A stretch of DNA of 64,000 nucleotides, from the NCBI GenBank assembly GCA_023390775.1, contig JAEWCF010000014.1, forward strand, positions 1 to 64,000, given 5' to 3'. Positions 9,414-16,822 of this stretch are shown here, piece by piece (position 1 is the stretch's first letter; every line of letters begins with the position of its first letter). The stretch is from Bacteroidota bacterium. Its GTDB lineage: Bacteria; Bacteroidota; Bacteroidia; Flavobacteriales; Flavobacteriaceae. A model generated the notes under the pieces. The model did not search any database, had not been told where the DNA came from, and saw only the letters and a list, made by a program, of their open reading frames with translations. A program made the position numbers and the translations under genes.

Positions 9414-9736
9414 CACAGCATTCCGAGTTCGAGTTTGGCCTCCTCGCTCATCAAATCCTTGCTCCACGGCGGATCGAAGGTGATCTCCACCTCAACATCC
9501 CTGACGTTCTCGATTTTTTTGACCTTCTCCTCCACCTCGCGCGGAAGCGACTCGGCGACGGGGCAATTGGGCGACGTGAGCGTCATCAGGATTTTCACCT
9601 CATAATCGGTGTTGACCATGACATCGTAAATTAGTCCGAGTTCATAGATATCCACGGGGATTTCCGGGTCGTAAATGCCTTTCAAGACCTTGACGATTTG
9701 TTCCCCGAGAGCGTTTGTGTCGATTTCCTGTTCCAT
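9413..9736 (-). CDS. DUF59/MIP18 family Fe-S assembly protein (SufT-like)
   Basis: The product has 107 residues from MEQEIDTNAL. It is a single MIP18/DUF59 domain: YDPEIPVDIYELGLIYDV near 22-39 and the motif TSPNCPVAE near 54-62, with one conserved Cys. Proteins of this family (SufT, PaaD, human CIAO2) help mature Fe-S clusters. The start at 9736 is one base after the sufE stop. The frame reads 10 codons farther upstream into sufE, which is less likely. It sits between sufE and a DUF2480 gene as the ninth cistron of the suf operon. Confidence 0.88.
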   Translation of the reverse strand: MEQEIDTNALGEQIVKVLKGIYDPEIPVDIYELGLIYDVMVNTDYEVKILMTLTSPNCPVAESLPREVEEKVKKIENVRDVEVEITFDPPWSKDLMSEEAKLELGML

Positions 9737-9737
9737 A

Positions 9738-10157
9738 TCAATTTTTGGCGGCAAAGGCCAGCGCATACATTTTTATTTGTTTGATCATCGAGACCAGCCC
9801 GTTCGCGCGCGTGGGCGAGAGATGGTCCTTGAGCCCGATCTCGTTAATGAAATCGGTGTCGGCGTCCAGGATTTCCTGGGGCGACTGGTTCGAGAAGACG
9901 CGGATCAAAATGGCGATGATGCCCTTGGTGATGATCGCGTCGCTGTCGGCGGTGAAGACCACTTTTCCGTCCTCGCGGTCGGCGTGCAGCCAGACCTTGG
10001 ATTGGCAACCCTTGATGGTATTTTCGTCGGTTTTGTATTTTTCGTCGATCAGCGGAAGCGATTTTCCCAAATCGATGACATATTGGAAACGCTCGTCCCA
10101 ATCATCGAACATCGAGAATTCGTCCACAATCTCCTGCTGGATTTCCTTGATCGTCAT
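9738..10157 (-). CDS. sufE: SufE, sulfur acceptor for SufS
   Basis: This 139-residue protein accepts persulfide sulfur from the cysteine desulfurase SufS and passes it to the SufBCD scaffold. The active-site cysteine is Cys51 in KGCQSKVW. Further family signatures are ADSDAIITKGI and GLKDHLSPTRANGL. Length matches SufE of other bacteria. The ATG at 10157 overlaps the stop of the upstream lipoprotein gene by one base (TAATG), so the two are probably coupled. The gene lies two cistrons behind sufS. Confidence 0.95.
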   Translation of the reverse strand: MTIKEIQQEIVDEFSMFDDWDERFQYVIDLGKSLPLIDEKYKTDENTIKGCQSKVWLHADREDGKVVFTADSDAIITKGIIAILIRVFSNQSPQEILDADTDFINEIGLKDHLSPTRANGLVSMIKQIKMYALAFAAKN

Positions 10158-10585
10158 TACTCCTCCTTTACCAATGCGAGCACGCGATCCACGAGTTCCT
10201 TGATTTCGGCAGGCGGCTCGCCGTGGTCGAAATCGGTGGTTTCGTAGGCCATCTTGTTGTGCGTGATCTTCAGTTTTGCGATAGCGGCCCCGTCATAAAA
10301 TCGCTTCTCGGTGGGCGGTTTTAGGTTGGGCAGGCTCTCGAGATTGACTTTTTGGAAAGCCGATACCAGCGCCTTCCAATCGGCATCGGATATGGCCTGC
10401 TTTTGCGGCTTGTCCATCCCGTTGCGGTCGCGCGATACCGTAAATTGCTTGTCCTGCACGTTAATCTTTTGGTAGAATCCGCGGGAATTCGCCGAATATT
10501 CGATGACCGTGTCCTTCATCTCGGCACTGTCCTCGCAACCGCCCTGCGAAAATACCGCGAGCAATATGATGGCTATTAATTTCAT
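10157..10585 (-). CDS. Small putative lipoprotein between sufS and sufE
   Basis: The 142-residue product begins MKLIAIILLAVFSQGGCEDS, a short hydrophobic leader ending in a possible lipobox Cys at residue 17. The mature part is mixed alpha/beta and has no motif I can name with confidence. It would be lipid-anchored outside the cytoplasm, which is surprising for a gene translationally coupled to cytoplasmic SufE. A gene of similar size is often seen at this place in flavobacterial suf clusters, so it is probably a stable member of the operon. Function is unknown. Confidence 0.7.
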   Translation of the reverse strand: MKLIAIILLAVFSQGGCEDSAEMKDTVIEYSANSRGFYQKINVQDKQFTVSRDRNGMDKPQKQAISDADWKALVSAFQKVNLESLPNLKPPTEKRFYDGAAIAKLKITHNKMAYETTDFDHGEPPAEIKELVDRVLALVKEE

Positions 10586-10638
10586 GGCAATTGTTTTAAA
10601 CTTAAACGCCCGAAGTTACGAAATCGCGTGCTCAAAAG

Positions 10639-11856
10639 CTACGACAACATGGTTTTGGCCTTGATCAGTGCCGATGCGAGCCTGTCGATTTCCTCTTTGG
10701 TGTTGTAAAACGAAAACGACGCGCGCACCGTTCCCACGATCTTGCAGAACGTCATGATGGGCTGGGCGCAATGGTGCCCGGTCCTGACGGCGATGCCCTG
10801 GCGGTCTACAATGGTTCCCACATCATACGGATGCAGCTCGCCGATGTTGAACGAGATTACCGATGCTTTTTGAGGAGCGATTCCCCAGATTTTCAACCCT
10901 TCGATTTCCAACAATTTTTGAGTGCCGTATTGCAAAAGCTCGTTTTCGTATGCCATGATTTTCTCATAGCCGATGCCGTTTAGATAATCGATCGCGGTCC
11001 CAAAGGCGATGCCGTCGGCGATGTTGGGCGTTCCCGCCTCGAACTTGTGCGGCAGGTCGGCGTAGGTGGATTTCTCGAAAGACACTTCCTTGATCATCTC
11101 TCCCCCGCCCTGGTACGGCGGCAGTTTCTCGAGCCACGATTCCTTTCCGTACAAGATCCCCACTCCGGTTGGCCCGCACATCTTGTGTGCCGAGAAGCAG
11201 TAGAAATCGCAACCCAGCGCCTGCACATCGGGTTTGAGGTGCGGTGTGGCCTGAGCGCCGTCGATTAAAATGGCGGCACCAAATTCGTGCGCCTTTCGGA
11301 TCATGAATTCGATGGGGTTTACGGTTCCGAGCGCGTTGGAGACATGGTTGACGGCAACGACCTTTGTTTTTTCGGATAGAAGACTGACGTACGCATCCAT
11401 GTCCAAAACCCCGTCGAGGCCCATCGGGATGACTTTTAGGGCCGCGCCCGAACGCTCGCACGCGAACTGCCACGGAACGATGTTGGAATGGTGCTCGAGC
11501 GCCGAAACGATGACCTCGTCGCCGGGCTTCAAAAGCGAGGCAAATCCCGAAGCAACCAGATTCACGGCATGCGTGGTTCCAGAGGTAAAGATCACCTCAT
11601 GCACCTTTTGCGCATTGATGTGCGCCCGAACCTTCTCTCGAGATTGCTCGTAGGCATCGGTGGCGAGTTGGGAAAGCGTGTGCACGCCCCGATGGATGTT
11701 CGCGTTGATTTCCCGATAATATTTGGAAATCGCATCGATTACGACCTGTGGCTTTTGGCCGGTCGCGCCGTTGTCAAAATAGACCAATGGCTTGCCGTTC
11801 ACCTCGCGGGAAAGGATTGGGAAGTCTTTGCGGATATCGTGTACGTTGAAGCTCAT
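10639..11856 (-). CDS. sufS: Cysteine desulfurase SufS
   Basis: This 405-residue PLP enzyme releases sulfur from L-cysteine as an enzyme persulfide for Fe-S assembly. The PLP lysine is Lys225 in FSAHKMCGPTG and the catalytic cysteine is Cys363 in RTGHHCAQP. Other family marks are TSGTTHAVNL near 91-100 and EHHSNIVPW near 121-129. Length and the short loop around the active Cys fit the SufS (type II) subgroup rather than IscS/NifS. It is preceded by a 97-bp spacer holding a dispersed repeat. Confidence 0.97.
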   Translation of the reverse strand: MSFNVHDIRKDFPILSREVNGKPLVYFDNGATGQKPQVVIDAISKYYREINANIHRGVHTLSQLATDAYEQSREKVRAHINAQKVHEVIFTSGTTHAVNLVASGFASLLKPGDEVIVSALEHHSNIVPWQFACERSGAALKVIPMGLDGVLDMDAYVSLLSEKTKVVAVNHVSNALGTVNPIEFMIRKAHEFGAAILIDGAQATPHLKPDVQALGCDFYCFSAHKMCGPTGVGILYGKESWLEKLPPYQGGGEMIKEVSFEKSTYADLPHKFEAGTPNIADGIAFGTAIDYLNGIGYEKIMAYENELLQYGTQKLLEIEGLKIWGIAPQKASVISFNIGELHPYDVGTIVDRQGIAVRTGHHCAQPIMTFCKIVGTVRASFSFYNTKEEIDRLASALIKAKTMLS

Positions 11857-11869
11857 ATTTTGGAATTGG

Positions 11870-11945
11870 CCCTAGCCCCGATCGCAGCGGCATCCTTTTG
11901 AGGCCATAGCCGAAAAAGATAGAGCGGAGAGCGGGAAAAAGCTCC
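11870..11945 (-). repeat. Dispersed intergenic repeat, copy 1 (sufS-sufD spacer)
   Basis: The sufD-sufS spacer is almost filled by a G+C-rich block that on the minus strand opens GGAGCTTTTTCCCGCT and closes GCTGCGATCGGGGCTAGGGC followed by CAATT. A second block after the CDF gene (53947-54024, plus strand) opens and closes with closely related sequence. The block resembles a dispersed intergenic repeat that I recall from flavobacterial genomes, but that cannot be verified here. Function is unknown; it is probably transcribed within the suf mRNA. Confidence 0.6.
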
Positions 11946-11953
11946 TAAATCAT

Positions 11954-13270
11954 TTATAAATCAAACCCCATCTTCACGCCCAGTTTGGTCGCGATGATCT
12001 TGGTGATGCGCGCCTTGAGTTCGGGGATGCGGATGGACTCGATGGCCTCATTCGAGAACGCATACATGAGCAGCGCCTTGGCCTCTTTTTGCGGAATGCC
12101 CCGCGATTGCATGTAGAACATGGCGCGGTCGTCAAGCTGGCCGATGGTGCAGCCGTGCGAACACTTCACGTCGTCGGCAAAGATTTCGAGCTGTGGTTTG
12201 GCGTTGATCGTAGCCTTGTCGCCCAGCAGGATGTTGTTGTTTTGCTGGAAGGCATCGGTTTTTTGGGCCTCTTTTTCCACGAAAATCTTACCGTTGAACA
12301 CGCCGGTCGAGCGTTCGGTATAAATGCCTTTGTAATTCTGGTGGCTTTCGCAATTGGGCTGCGCGTGGTGCACGAGGGTATGGTGGTCAACGTGCTGCTG
12401 GCCGCCAATGATCGTGATGCCTTTGAGGGTCGACTCGATGCGCTCGCCCTTATGGAAGAAGTTCAGGTTGTTGCGGGTGAGGTTTCCGCCAAAGGAAAAG
12501 GTGTGTACCGAAGCGTGGCTGTTGCTCTCCTGCGAGATGTAGGTATTGTCGATAAGCGAGGCGCTCAGGTTGTCGTTTTGCACCTTGTAATAATCCACAA
12601 TGGCGCGGCTTCCGGCGAATACCTCCGTCACCGAATTGGTCAGCACCGCATTGTCGTTCAGGCTCTGGTGGCGTTCGATGATCTGGACATGCGCGTTCTC
12701 GCCCACGATGACCAGATTGCGCGGCTGGACCATAAGGGCGGCCTCGCTTCCGGTGGAAAAGTACATGATCTCAACGGGTTTGTCGGCGACCTTGTTGCGC
12801 GGAATGTTGATGTAAGCGCCCTCGATCGCGAAAGCCGTATTGAGCGAGGTCATGGCCTCATCGATGCTCGCGGCCTTGTTGAAATAGGCCTCGATAATTT
12901 CCTTGTACTTGGGCTTGGTGAGTGCCGATGACATCAGGCAGACATCGATTCCGTCATGCGTCGTGGAAGAAAGGAAGGAACTGAAAACGCCATCCACGAA
13001 AACCACCTTGTACGTATCGATCTCGTGTAGGAAAAAGCGCTTGACATCGGCAAAATCGACCGACGGCTCCGACTTTGGAAACACGGTGAAATCGCTTTTG
13101 AGCACCTGGTTGAGCGAGGTGTATTTCCATGCCTCGTCGCGCCTGGTGGGGAAGCCTTTGTTTTCAAAATTCTGTATGGCCGCCGTGCGCAAGTCGTGCA
13201 CCCTGTCGTGAACGTCCACGCGTTCTTCGAAGGCCATGAAGGAGGCGATGAGTTTTTCTTTTAGTTCCAT
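11954..13270 (-). CDS. sufD: SufD, Fe-S scaffold subunit
   Basis: The product has 438 residues and is the SufD subunit of the SufBC2D scaffold. It begins with a helical N-terminal region including PTRRDEAWKYTSL near 41-53. A right-handed beta-helix core follows, and the conserved C-terminal part holds DVKCSHGCTIGQLDD and YMQSRGIPQKEA, which carry the conserved His and Cys of the SufB/SufD interface. The ATG is only 3 bases from an array of heptamer repeats, so the usual ribosome-binding region consists of repeats and has no Shine-Dalgarno match. Confidence 0.96.
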   Translation of the reverse strand: MELKEKLIASFMAFEERVDVHDRVHDLRTAAIQNFENKGFPTRRDEAWKYTSLNQVLKSDFTVFPKSEPSVDFADVKRFFLHEIDTYKVVFVDGVFSSFLSSTTHDGIDVCLMSSALTKPKYKEIIEAYFNKAASIDEAMTSLNTAFAIEGAYINIPRNKVADKPVEIMYFSTGSEAALMVQPRNLVIVGENAHVQIIERHQSLNDNAVLTNSVTEVFAGSRAIVDYYKVQNDNLSASLIDNTYISQESNSHASVHTFSFGGNLTRNNLNFFHKGERIESTLKGITIIGGQQHVDHHTLVHHAQPNCESHQNYKGIYTERSTGVFNGKIFVEKEAQKTDAFQQNNNILLGDKATINAKPQLEIFADDVKCSHGCTIGQLDDRAMFYMQSRGIPQKEAKALLMYAFSNEAIESIRIPELKARITKIIATKLGVKMGFDL

Positions 13271-13273
13271 TTT

Positions 13274-13301
13274 TGTCGAATGTCGAATGTCGAACGTCGA
13301 A
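13274..13301. repeat. Heptamer array (TGTCGAA x4) beside the sufD start
   Basis: Four consecutive 7-mers read TGTCGAA, TGTCGAA, TGTCGAA, CGTCGAA on the plus strand, beginning 3 bases beyond the sufD start codon on its upstream side. The reverse complement of the array at 13780-13807 matches this block at 24 of 28 positions. Confidence 0.9.
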
Positions 13302-13313
13302 AGACTTTCCTCT

Positions 13314-13679
13314 TCAACTCTTTTGTAAATATTTTATCAGTCCGCCAAGCAATTGGGAAATTTTTGAAACGTCATCAACCAATTCCCGATGCTGTACTTC
13401 TTCTATGTAATTTAGGTCTGAAGCGAGATAAAGTTGCGATCGCAACTCGGACGCCGATGCCTTGGCAATAAAGAGGAAATGGGCAAATTCCCTGTCTGAA
13501 TTCCTTTCAAAACCTTCGGCAATATTTGAACTTATCGAAATTGAGGACCGCCTCATCTGTCGCGCAAGGTCAAAATCGCTTCTGAAACATACACTCCCCG
13601 TTGTCAGGTAAATCTTCTTGTTCAATTCCCGGGCTTTTTGCCAAGAAACAATTTCTTCAAATGATTTGAATTTCTGCAT
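13314..13679 (-). CDS. Four-helix-bundle protein, S23/IVP family
   Basis: The 121-residue product is a compact all-helical protein of the S23 ribosomal intervening-sequence family, now usually named four helix bundle protein. Signatures are the N-terminal FKSFEEIVSWQKARELNKKIY, then QMRRSSISISSNIAEGFER near 41-59 and FLFIAKASASELRSQL near 68-83. Relatives are encoded inside 23S rRNA intervening sequences or scattered as single genes, and the diversity-generating-retroelement protein Avd has the same fold. No reverse transcriptase or rRNA lies nearby. The gene interrupts the usual sufC-sufD junction, is bracketed by inverted heptamer arrays and looks A+T-richer than its neighbours, all consistent with acquisition. 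Function is unknown. Confidence 0.9.
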   Translation of the reverse strand: MQKFKSFEEIVSWQKARELNKKIYLTTGSVCFRSDFDLARQMRRSSISISSNIAEGFERNSDREFAHFLFIAKASASELRSQLYLASDLNYIEEVQHRELVDDVSKISQLLGGLIKYLQKS

Positions 13680-13779
13680 GGCGTATAAATGTTTGATGGC
13701 GAGTATATTAGCCGATTGTTACCGTCGTTCGACTTGCGACGTTTGACGCTGGTTAGGTGCCTAGTCGAATTTTACTTCA

Positions 13780-13807
13780 TTCGACATTCGTCATTGGACA
13801 TTCGTCA
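13780..13807. repeat. Inverted heptamer array after sufC
   Basis: On the plus strand four consecutive 7-mers read TTCGACA, TTCGTCA, TTGGACA, TTCGTCA, ending 16 bases from the sufC stop codon. They are in opposite orientation to the array at 13274-13301. Confidence 0.9.
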
Positions 13808-13823
13808 GCAAATTAATCTCCGA

Positions 13824-14570
13824 TTAATTTGCATTCTTGATCCAATCATACCCCTTCTCCTCCAACTCATACGCCAGTTCCTTGCCGCCCGATTTGACAA
13901 TGCGGCCGTTGTAAAGTACGTGGACAAAATCAGGGACGATGTAGTCCAAAAGGCGCTGGTAGTGCGTGATGACCACGACCGCGTTCTTGTCGCTCTTGAG
14001 TTTGTTGACGCCGTTTGCCACGATCCGAAGCGCGTCGATATCAAGGCCCGAATCGGTTTCGTCCAGGATCGCGAGCCTGGGTTCCAGCATCGCCATCTGA
14101 AAGATCTCGTTACGTTTCTTTTCGCCGCCCGAAAAGCCTTCGTTGAGTGAGCGAGACATGAATTTGCGATCGATCTCAAGCAGTTCCGATTTTTCGCGGA
14201 TCAGCTTGAGCATCTCGTTGGCCGGCATCTCCTCCAGTCCTTTGGCCTTACGGTGTTCGTTAATCGCCGTCTTCATGAAGTTGGTCACCGATACGCCCGG
14301 GATCTCGACCGGATACTGGAACGAAAGGAACACACCCTTGTGCGCTCTTTCTTCCGGCGCCAGGTCCGACAGGTCTTCGCCGTCGAGGTAAATTTCACCG
14401 TCGGTCACTTCGTAATTCTCGTTGCCGGCAATCACCGCCGAGAGCGTGCTTTTCCCGGAACCGTTCGGCCCCATGATGGCATGAACTTCGCCCGCCTTGA
14501 CTTCCAGGTCGATTCCTTTTAAGATATCCTTGCCTTCGACTCCGGCGTGGAGGTTTTTGATTGATAACAT
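13824..14570 (-). CDS. sufC: SufC, ABC-type ATPase of the SUF scaffold
   Basis: The product has 248 residues and is the ATPase that drives conformational change in the SufBCD scaffold. Walker A is GPNGSGKST near 35-43, the signature loop is NEGFSGGEKKRNE, and Walker B is LAILDETDSGLD, which has the SufC-typical Asp-Glu-Thr arrangement. There is no membrane segment, as expected for a cytoplasmic ABC protein. It lies between sufB and the S23 gene. Its ATG is preceded by an octamer array 7 bases upstream and there is no Shine-Dalgarno match. Confidence 0.97.
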   Translation of the reverse strand: MLSIKNLHAGVEGKDILKGIDLEVKAGEVHAIMGPNGSGKSTLSAVIAGNENYEVTDGEIYLDGEDLSDLAPEERAHKGVFLSFQYPVEIPGVSVTNFMKTAINEHRKAKGLEEMPANEMLKLIREKSELLEIDRKFMSRSLNEGFSGGEKKRNEIFQMAMLEPRLAILDETDSGLDIDALRIVANGVNKLKSDKNAVVVITHYQRLLDYIVPDFVHVLYNGRIVKSGGKELAYELEEKGYDWIKNAN

Positions 14571-14577
14571 AGTTTAA

Positions 14578-14676
14578 TGTGTAAATGTGCAAATGTGTAA
14601 ATGATCAATTACGGCTGCACAATATTTTTAGTTTAATTGGTATATTTTCACATTGAATAATTGGTACATTATCCAA
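14578..14676. repeat. Octamer arrays spanning the sufB-sufC spacer
   Basis: On the sufC side, plus-strand 8-mers read TGTGTAAA, TGTGCAAA, TGTGTAAA, TGATCAAT (14578-14609). On the sufB side, 8-mers TTGGTATA, TTTTCACA, TTGAATAA, TTGGTACA, TTATCCAA (14637-14676) run through the sufB stop codon. The two sets point in opposite directions, as in the other two suf spacers, but the unit is eight bases and the match between sides is weak. Confidence 0.6.
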
Positions 14677-16117
14677 CCGACCCCTCCAACGAAATCTCCA
14701 ACAGCTTCTGCGCCTCGACGGCGAATTCCATCGGGAGTTTGTTGAGGACTTCTTTTGAGAAACCGTTGACGATGAGCGCAATGGCCTTTTCGGTCGGGAT
14801 TCCGCGCTGGTTGCAATAGAAAACCTGGTCCTCGCCGATTTTGCTTGTCGTGGCCTCGTGTTCGATCTTGGCTGACGGATTTTTGCTCTCGATGTACGGG
14901 AAGGTATGCGCGCCGCAATTGTTGCCCATCAGCAAGGAGTCGCACTGCGAGAAGTTACGGGCGTTGTCGGCGCGTGGAGAAACCTGGACGAGCCCGCGGT
15001 AGCTGTTTTGCGATTTTCCGGCCGAGATTCCCTTTGAAATGATGGTCGACTTGGTGTTTTTGCCCAAGTGGATCATCTTGGTCCCCGTATCGGCCTGCTG
15101 GAAATTATTGGTCACTGCGATCGAGTAGAATTCCCCAACCGAATTATCGCCCTTCAGGATGACCGACGGATATTTCCAGGTGATCGCCGAACCGGTCTCC
15201 ACCTGCGTCCACGAAATCTTCGCGTTCTTTTCGCAGAAGCCGCGCTTGGTCACGAAGTTGTAAACCCCGCCCTTGCCTTCCTTGTTCCCGGGATACCAGT
15301 TCTGGACGGTCGAATACTTGATCTCGGCATCGTCGAGCGCGATGAGCTCCACGACCGCGGCATGCAACTGGTTTTCGTCACGGCTCGGCGCTGTGCAGCC
15401 CTCGAGATAGGAAACGTAGCTTCCTTCATCGGCGACCACGAGCGTCCTCTCGAACTGCCCGGTTCCGGCCTGGTTGATGCGGAAATAGGTCGAAAGTTCC
15501 ATCGGGCAGCGAACGCCCTTGGGAATGTAGCAGAACGATCCGTCGGAGAATACCGCCGAATTCAGCGCTGCATAAAAATTGTCTTTTTGGGGAACGACCG
15601 TGCCCAGGTATTTTTTGATGAGTTCGGGATGTTCCTGGATGGCTTCGGAAATCGCGCAGAAGATGATGCCCTTTTCGGCCAACGTTTTCTTGAAGGTTGT
15701 CGCCACAGAAACCGAGTCTACGACAATGTCCATCGCGACCCCGGCAAGTTTCTTTTGCTCGTCGATCGAGATACCAAGTTTCTTGAAAGTCTCCAAGAGT
15801 TCGGGGTCGACCTCGTCCAGGCTGGCGTACTTGTCCTTTTTCTTCGGAGCCGAATAATACGAAATCGCCTGGAAATCCGGCTTCTCGTACTGGATGTTGG
15901 CCCATTCCGGCTCTATCATTTCCTTCCACGCCCTAAAGGCCTCGAGCCGCCACTCGGTCATCCATTCCGGCTCGCCTTTCTTGTGCGAGATCGCCCTGAC
16001 GATGTCCTCGTTAAGCCCGACGGGAAAGGTCTCGGATTCAATATCGGTATAAAACCCATATTCGTACTCCTTGTTCTCGAGTTCGATCTTGAGTTCTTCT
16101 TCGGTGTATTTTGACAT
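14669..16117 (-). CDS. sufB: SufB, Fe-S scaffold subunit
   Basis: The product has 482 residues and is the core scaffold on which SUF builds Fe-S clusters. Family features are [13 protein letters not shown] near 46-58, [40 protein letters not shown] with the conserved Cys thought to receive persulfide, and the C-terminal [18 protein letters not shown] and FYCNQRGIP. Length is normal. Its stop codon lies inside the octamer array shared with the sufC leader, and its start lies 6 bases from a heptamer array on the sufA side. Confidence 0.97.
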   Translation of the reverse strand: MSKYTEEELKIELENKEYEYGFYTDIESETFPVGLNEDIVRAISHKKGEPEWMTEWRLEAFRAWKEMIEPEWANIQYEKPDFQAISYYSAPKKKDKYASLDEVDPELLETFKKLGISIDEQKKLAGVAMDIVVDSVSVATTFKKTLAEKGIIFCAISEAIQEHPELIKKYLGTVVPQKDNFYAALNSAVFSDGSFCYIPKGVRCPMELSTYFRINQAGTGQFERTLVVADEGSYVSYLEGCTAPSRDENQLHAAVVELIALDDAEIKYSTVQNWYPGNKEGKGGVYNFVTKRGFCEKNAKISWTQVETGSAITWKYPSVILKGDNSVGEFYSIAVTNNFQQADTGTKMIHLGKNTKSTIISKGISAGKSQNSYRGLVQVSPRADNARNFSQCDSLLMGNNCGAHTFPYIESKNPSAKIEHEATTSKIGEDQVFYCNQRGIPTEKAIALIVNGFSKEVLNKLPMEFAVEAQKLLEISLEGSVG

Positions 16118-16123
16118 ATATTT

Positions 16124-16344
16124 TGTCTAATGTCCAATGTCGAATGTCGAACGAACCTAATCATCTACATTTCTGGACCAATTTATTACTGTCGAATATC
16201 CAATGTCGAGTGTCAAACGATACCTTTTAAGTGACAATTACGGACAGTTGATATTTTCAATTCCATCGGATGACGATGCATCCGGTATTCAATATTATTT
16301 ATTTCGACGCCAGTCATTCGACATTCGTCATTCGTCATTCGTCA
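16124..16344. mobile_element. MITE-like spacer with inverted heptamer arrays (sufA-sufB gap)
   Basis: The 221-bp block starts with TGTCTAA, TGTCCAA, TGTCGAA, TGTCGAA (16124-16151). It has a second array TGTCGAA, TATCCAA, TGTCGAG, TGTCAAA (16190-16217). It ends with the opposite orientation TTCGACG, CCAGTCA, TTCGACA and three TTCGTCA (16303-16344), which run into the stop codon of the sufA-like gene. The outer 28 bp form an inverted repeat with about 23 of 28 matches. No gene lies inside. It could be a non-autonomous mobile element or an intercistronic RNA structure. Confidence 0.5.
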
Positions 16345-16671
16345 CAAACTAAACGATTCCCCGCACCCGCAAGTCCTGTTCGCATTGGGATTGTTGAAGA
16401 CGAAGCCCTTGCCGTTAAGCCCGCCGGAAAATTCCAATGTGGTGCCTGCCAGGTACAGGAAGCTCTTCTTTTCCACGGCAATCTTGATATCGTTGTCGGC
16501 GAAGATCTTGTCCTGATCGCCGGTTTGCTTGTCGAATTTCAATTCATAGGAAAGGCCCGAACAACCACCACTTTTCACGCCTACACGAACATAGTCCTGC
16601 ACGGGATCAAAGCCCTCCTCAGTCATGAGGCTCACGATCTTTTTGCGTGCCGATTCTGAAACCTTGATCAT
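16342..16671 (-). CDS. A-type Fe-S carrier protein (IscA/SufA/ErpA family)
   Basis: The 109-residue product carries the three cysteines of A-type carriers: Cys37 in SGGCSGLSY and Cys101 and Cys103 in RTCGCGESF. These proteins bind and deliver Fe-S clusters to target enzymes. It is the first gene of the suf operon, with a TAnnTTTG promoter 28 bases upstream, and it fits sufA by position. ErpA or IscA cannot be excluded from sequence alone. The last two codons overlap the heptamer array of the sufA-sufB spacer. Confidence 0.92.
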   Translation of the reverse strand: MIKVSESARKKIVSLMTEEGFDPVQDYVRVGVKSGGCSGLSYELKFDKQTGDQDKIFADNDIKIAVEKKSFLYLAGTTLEFSGGLNGKGFVFNNPNANRTCGCGESFSL

Positions 16672-16699
16672 TTTATATAGAATTTGTCTAAATTATCGG

Positions 16700-16707
16700 C
16701 AAAGATA
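16700..16707 (-). promoter_or_regulatory. -7 box TATCTTTG, promoter of the suf operon
   Basis: The minus strand reads TATCTTTG, an exact TAnnTTTG match, 28 bases upstream of the first suf gene. It is the only such box I found within the operon leader, so the nine or ten genes downstream are probably one transcript. No obvious operator could be recognised. Confidence 0.6.
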
Positions 16708-16822
16708 AGTCATAAATCGATGTTTCACGAAGCGGGTAACATTTTTATAACGAATGCAATTATAACGCGGGGCTATGGCAAGCAAGGCCGAATTGCTTAA
16801 TTTGCGTGACAATTTTTGACCG

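Larger units (their letters stand above)
13274..13807. mobile_element. S23 gene bracketed by inverted heptamer arrays (putative inserted element)
   Basis: A 534-bp unit lies between sufC and sufD. It consists of a heptamer array at 13274-13301, the S23-type gene, about 100 bp of spacer, and an inverted heptamer array at 13780-13807. The two 28-bp ends are inverted repeats with 24 of 28 matches. The interior looks more A+T-rich than the flanking suf genes. No transposase and no clear target duplication are visible. I infer an inserted unit; an alternative is intercistronic mRNA structure that evolved in place. Confidence 0.45.

Noticed and set aside
12089..12931. A 280-codon plus-strand frame opposite sufD
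   Set aside because: Antisense shadow of a clearly conserved gene, with Val- and Gly-rich composition and no recognisable domain.
15068..16114. A 348-codon plus-strand frame opposite sufB
   Set aside because: Its composition is that of a shadow frame in a G+C-balanced gene; sufB is unmistakable on the other strand.
16124..16344. Possible CRISPR array in the sufA-sufB spacer
   Set aside because: Units are 7 bases with no spacers and change orientation; no cas genes are present.
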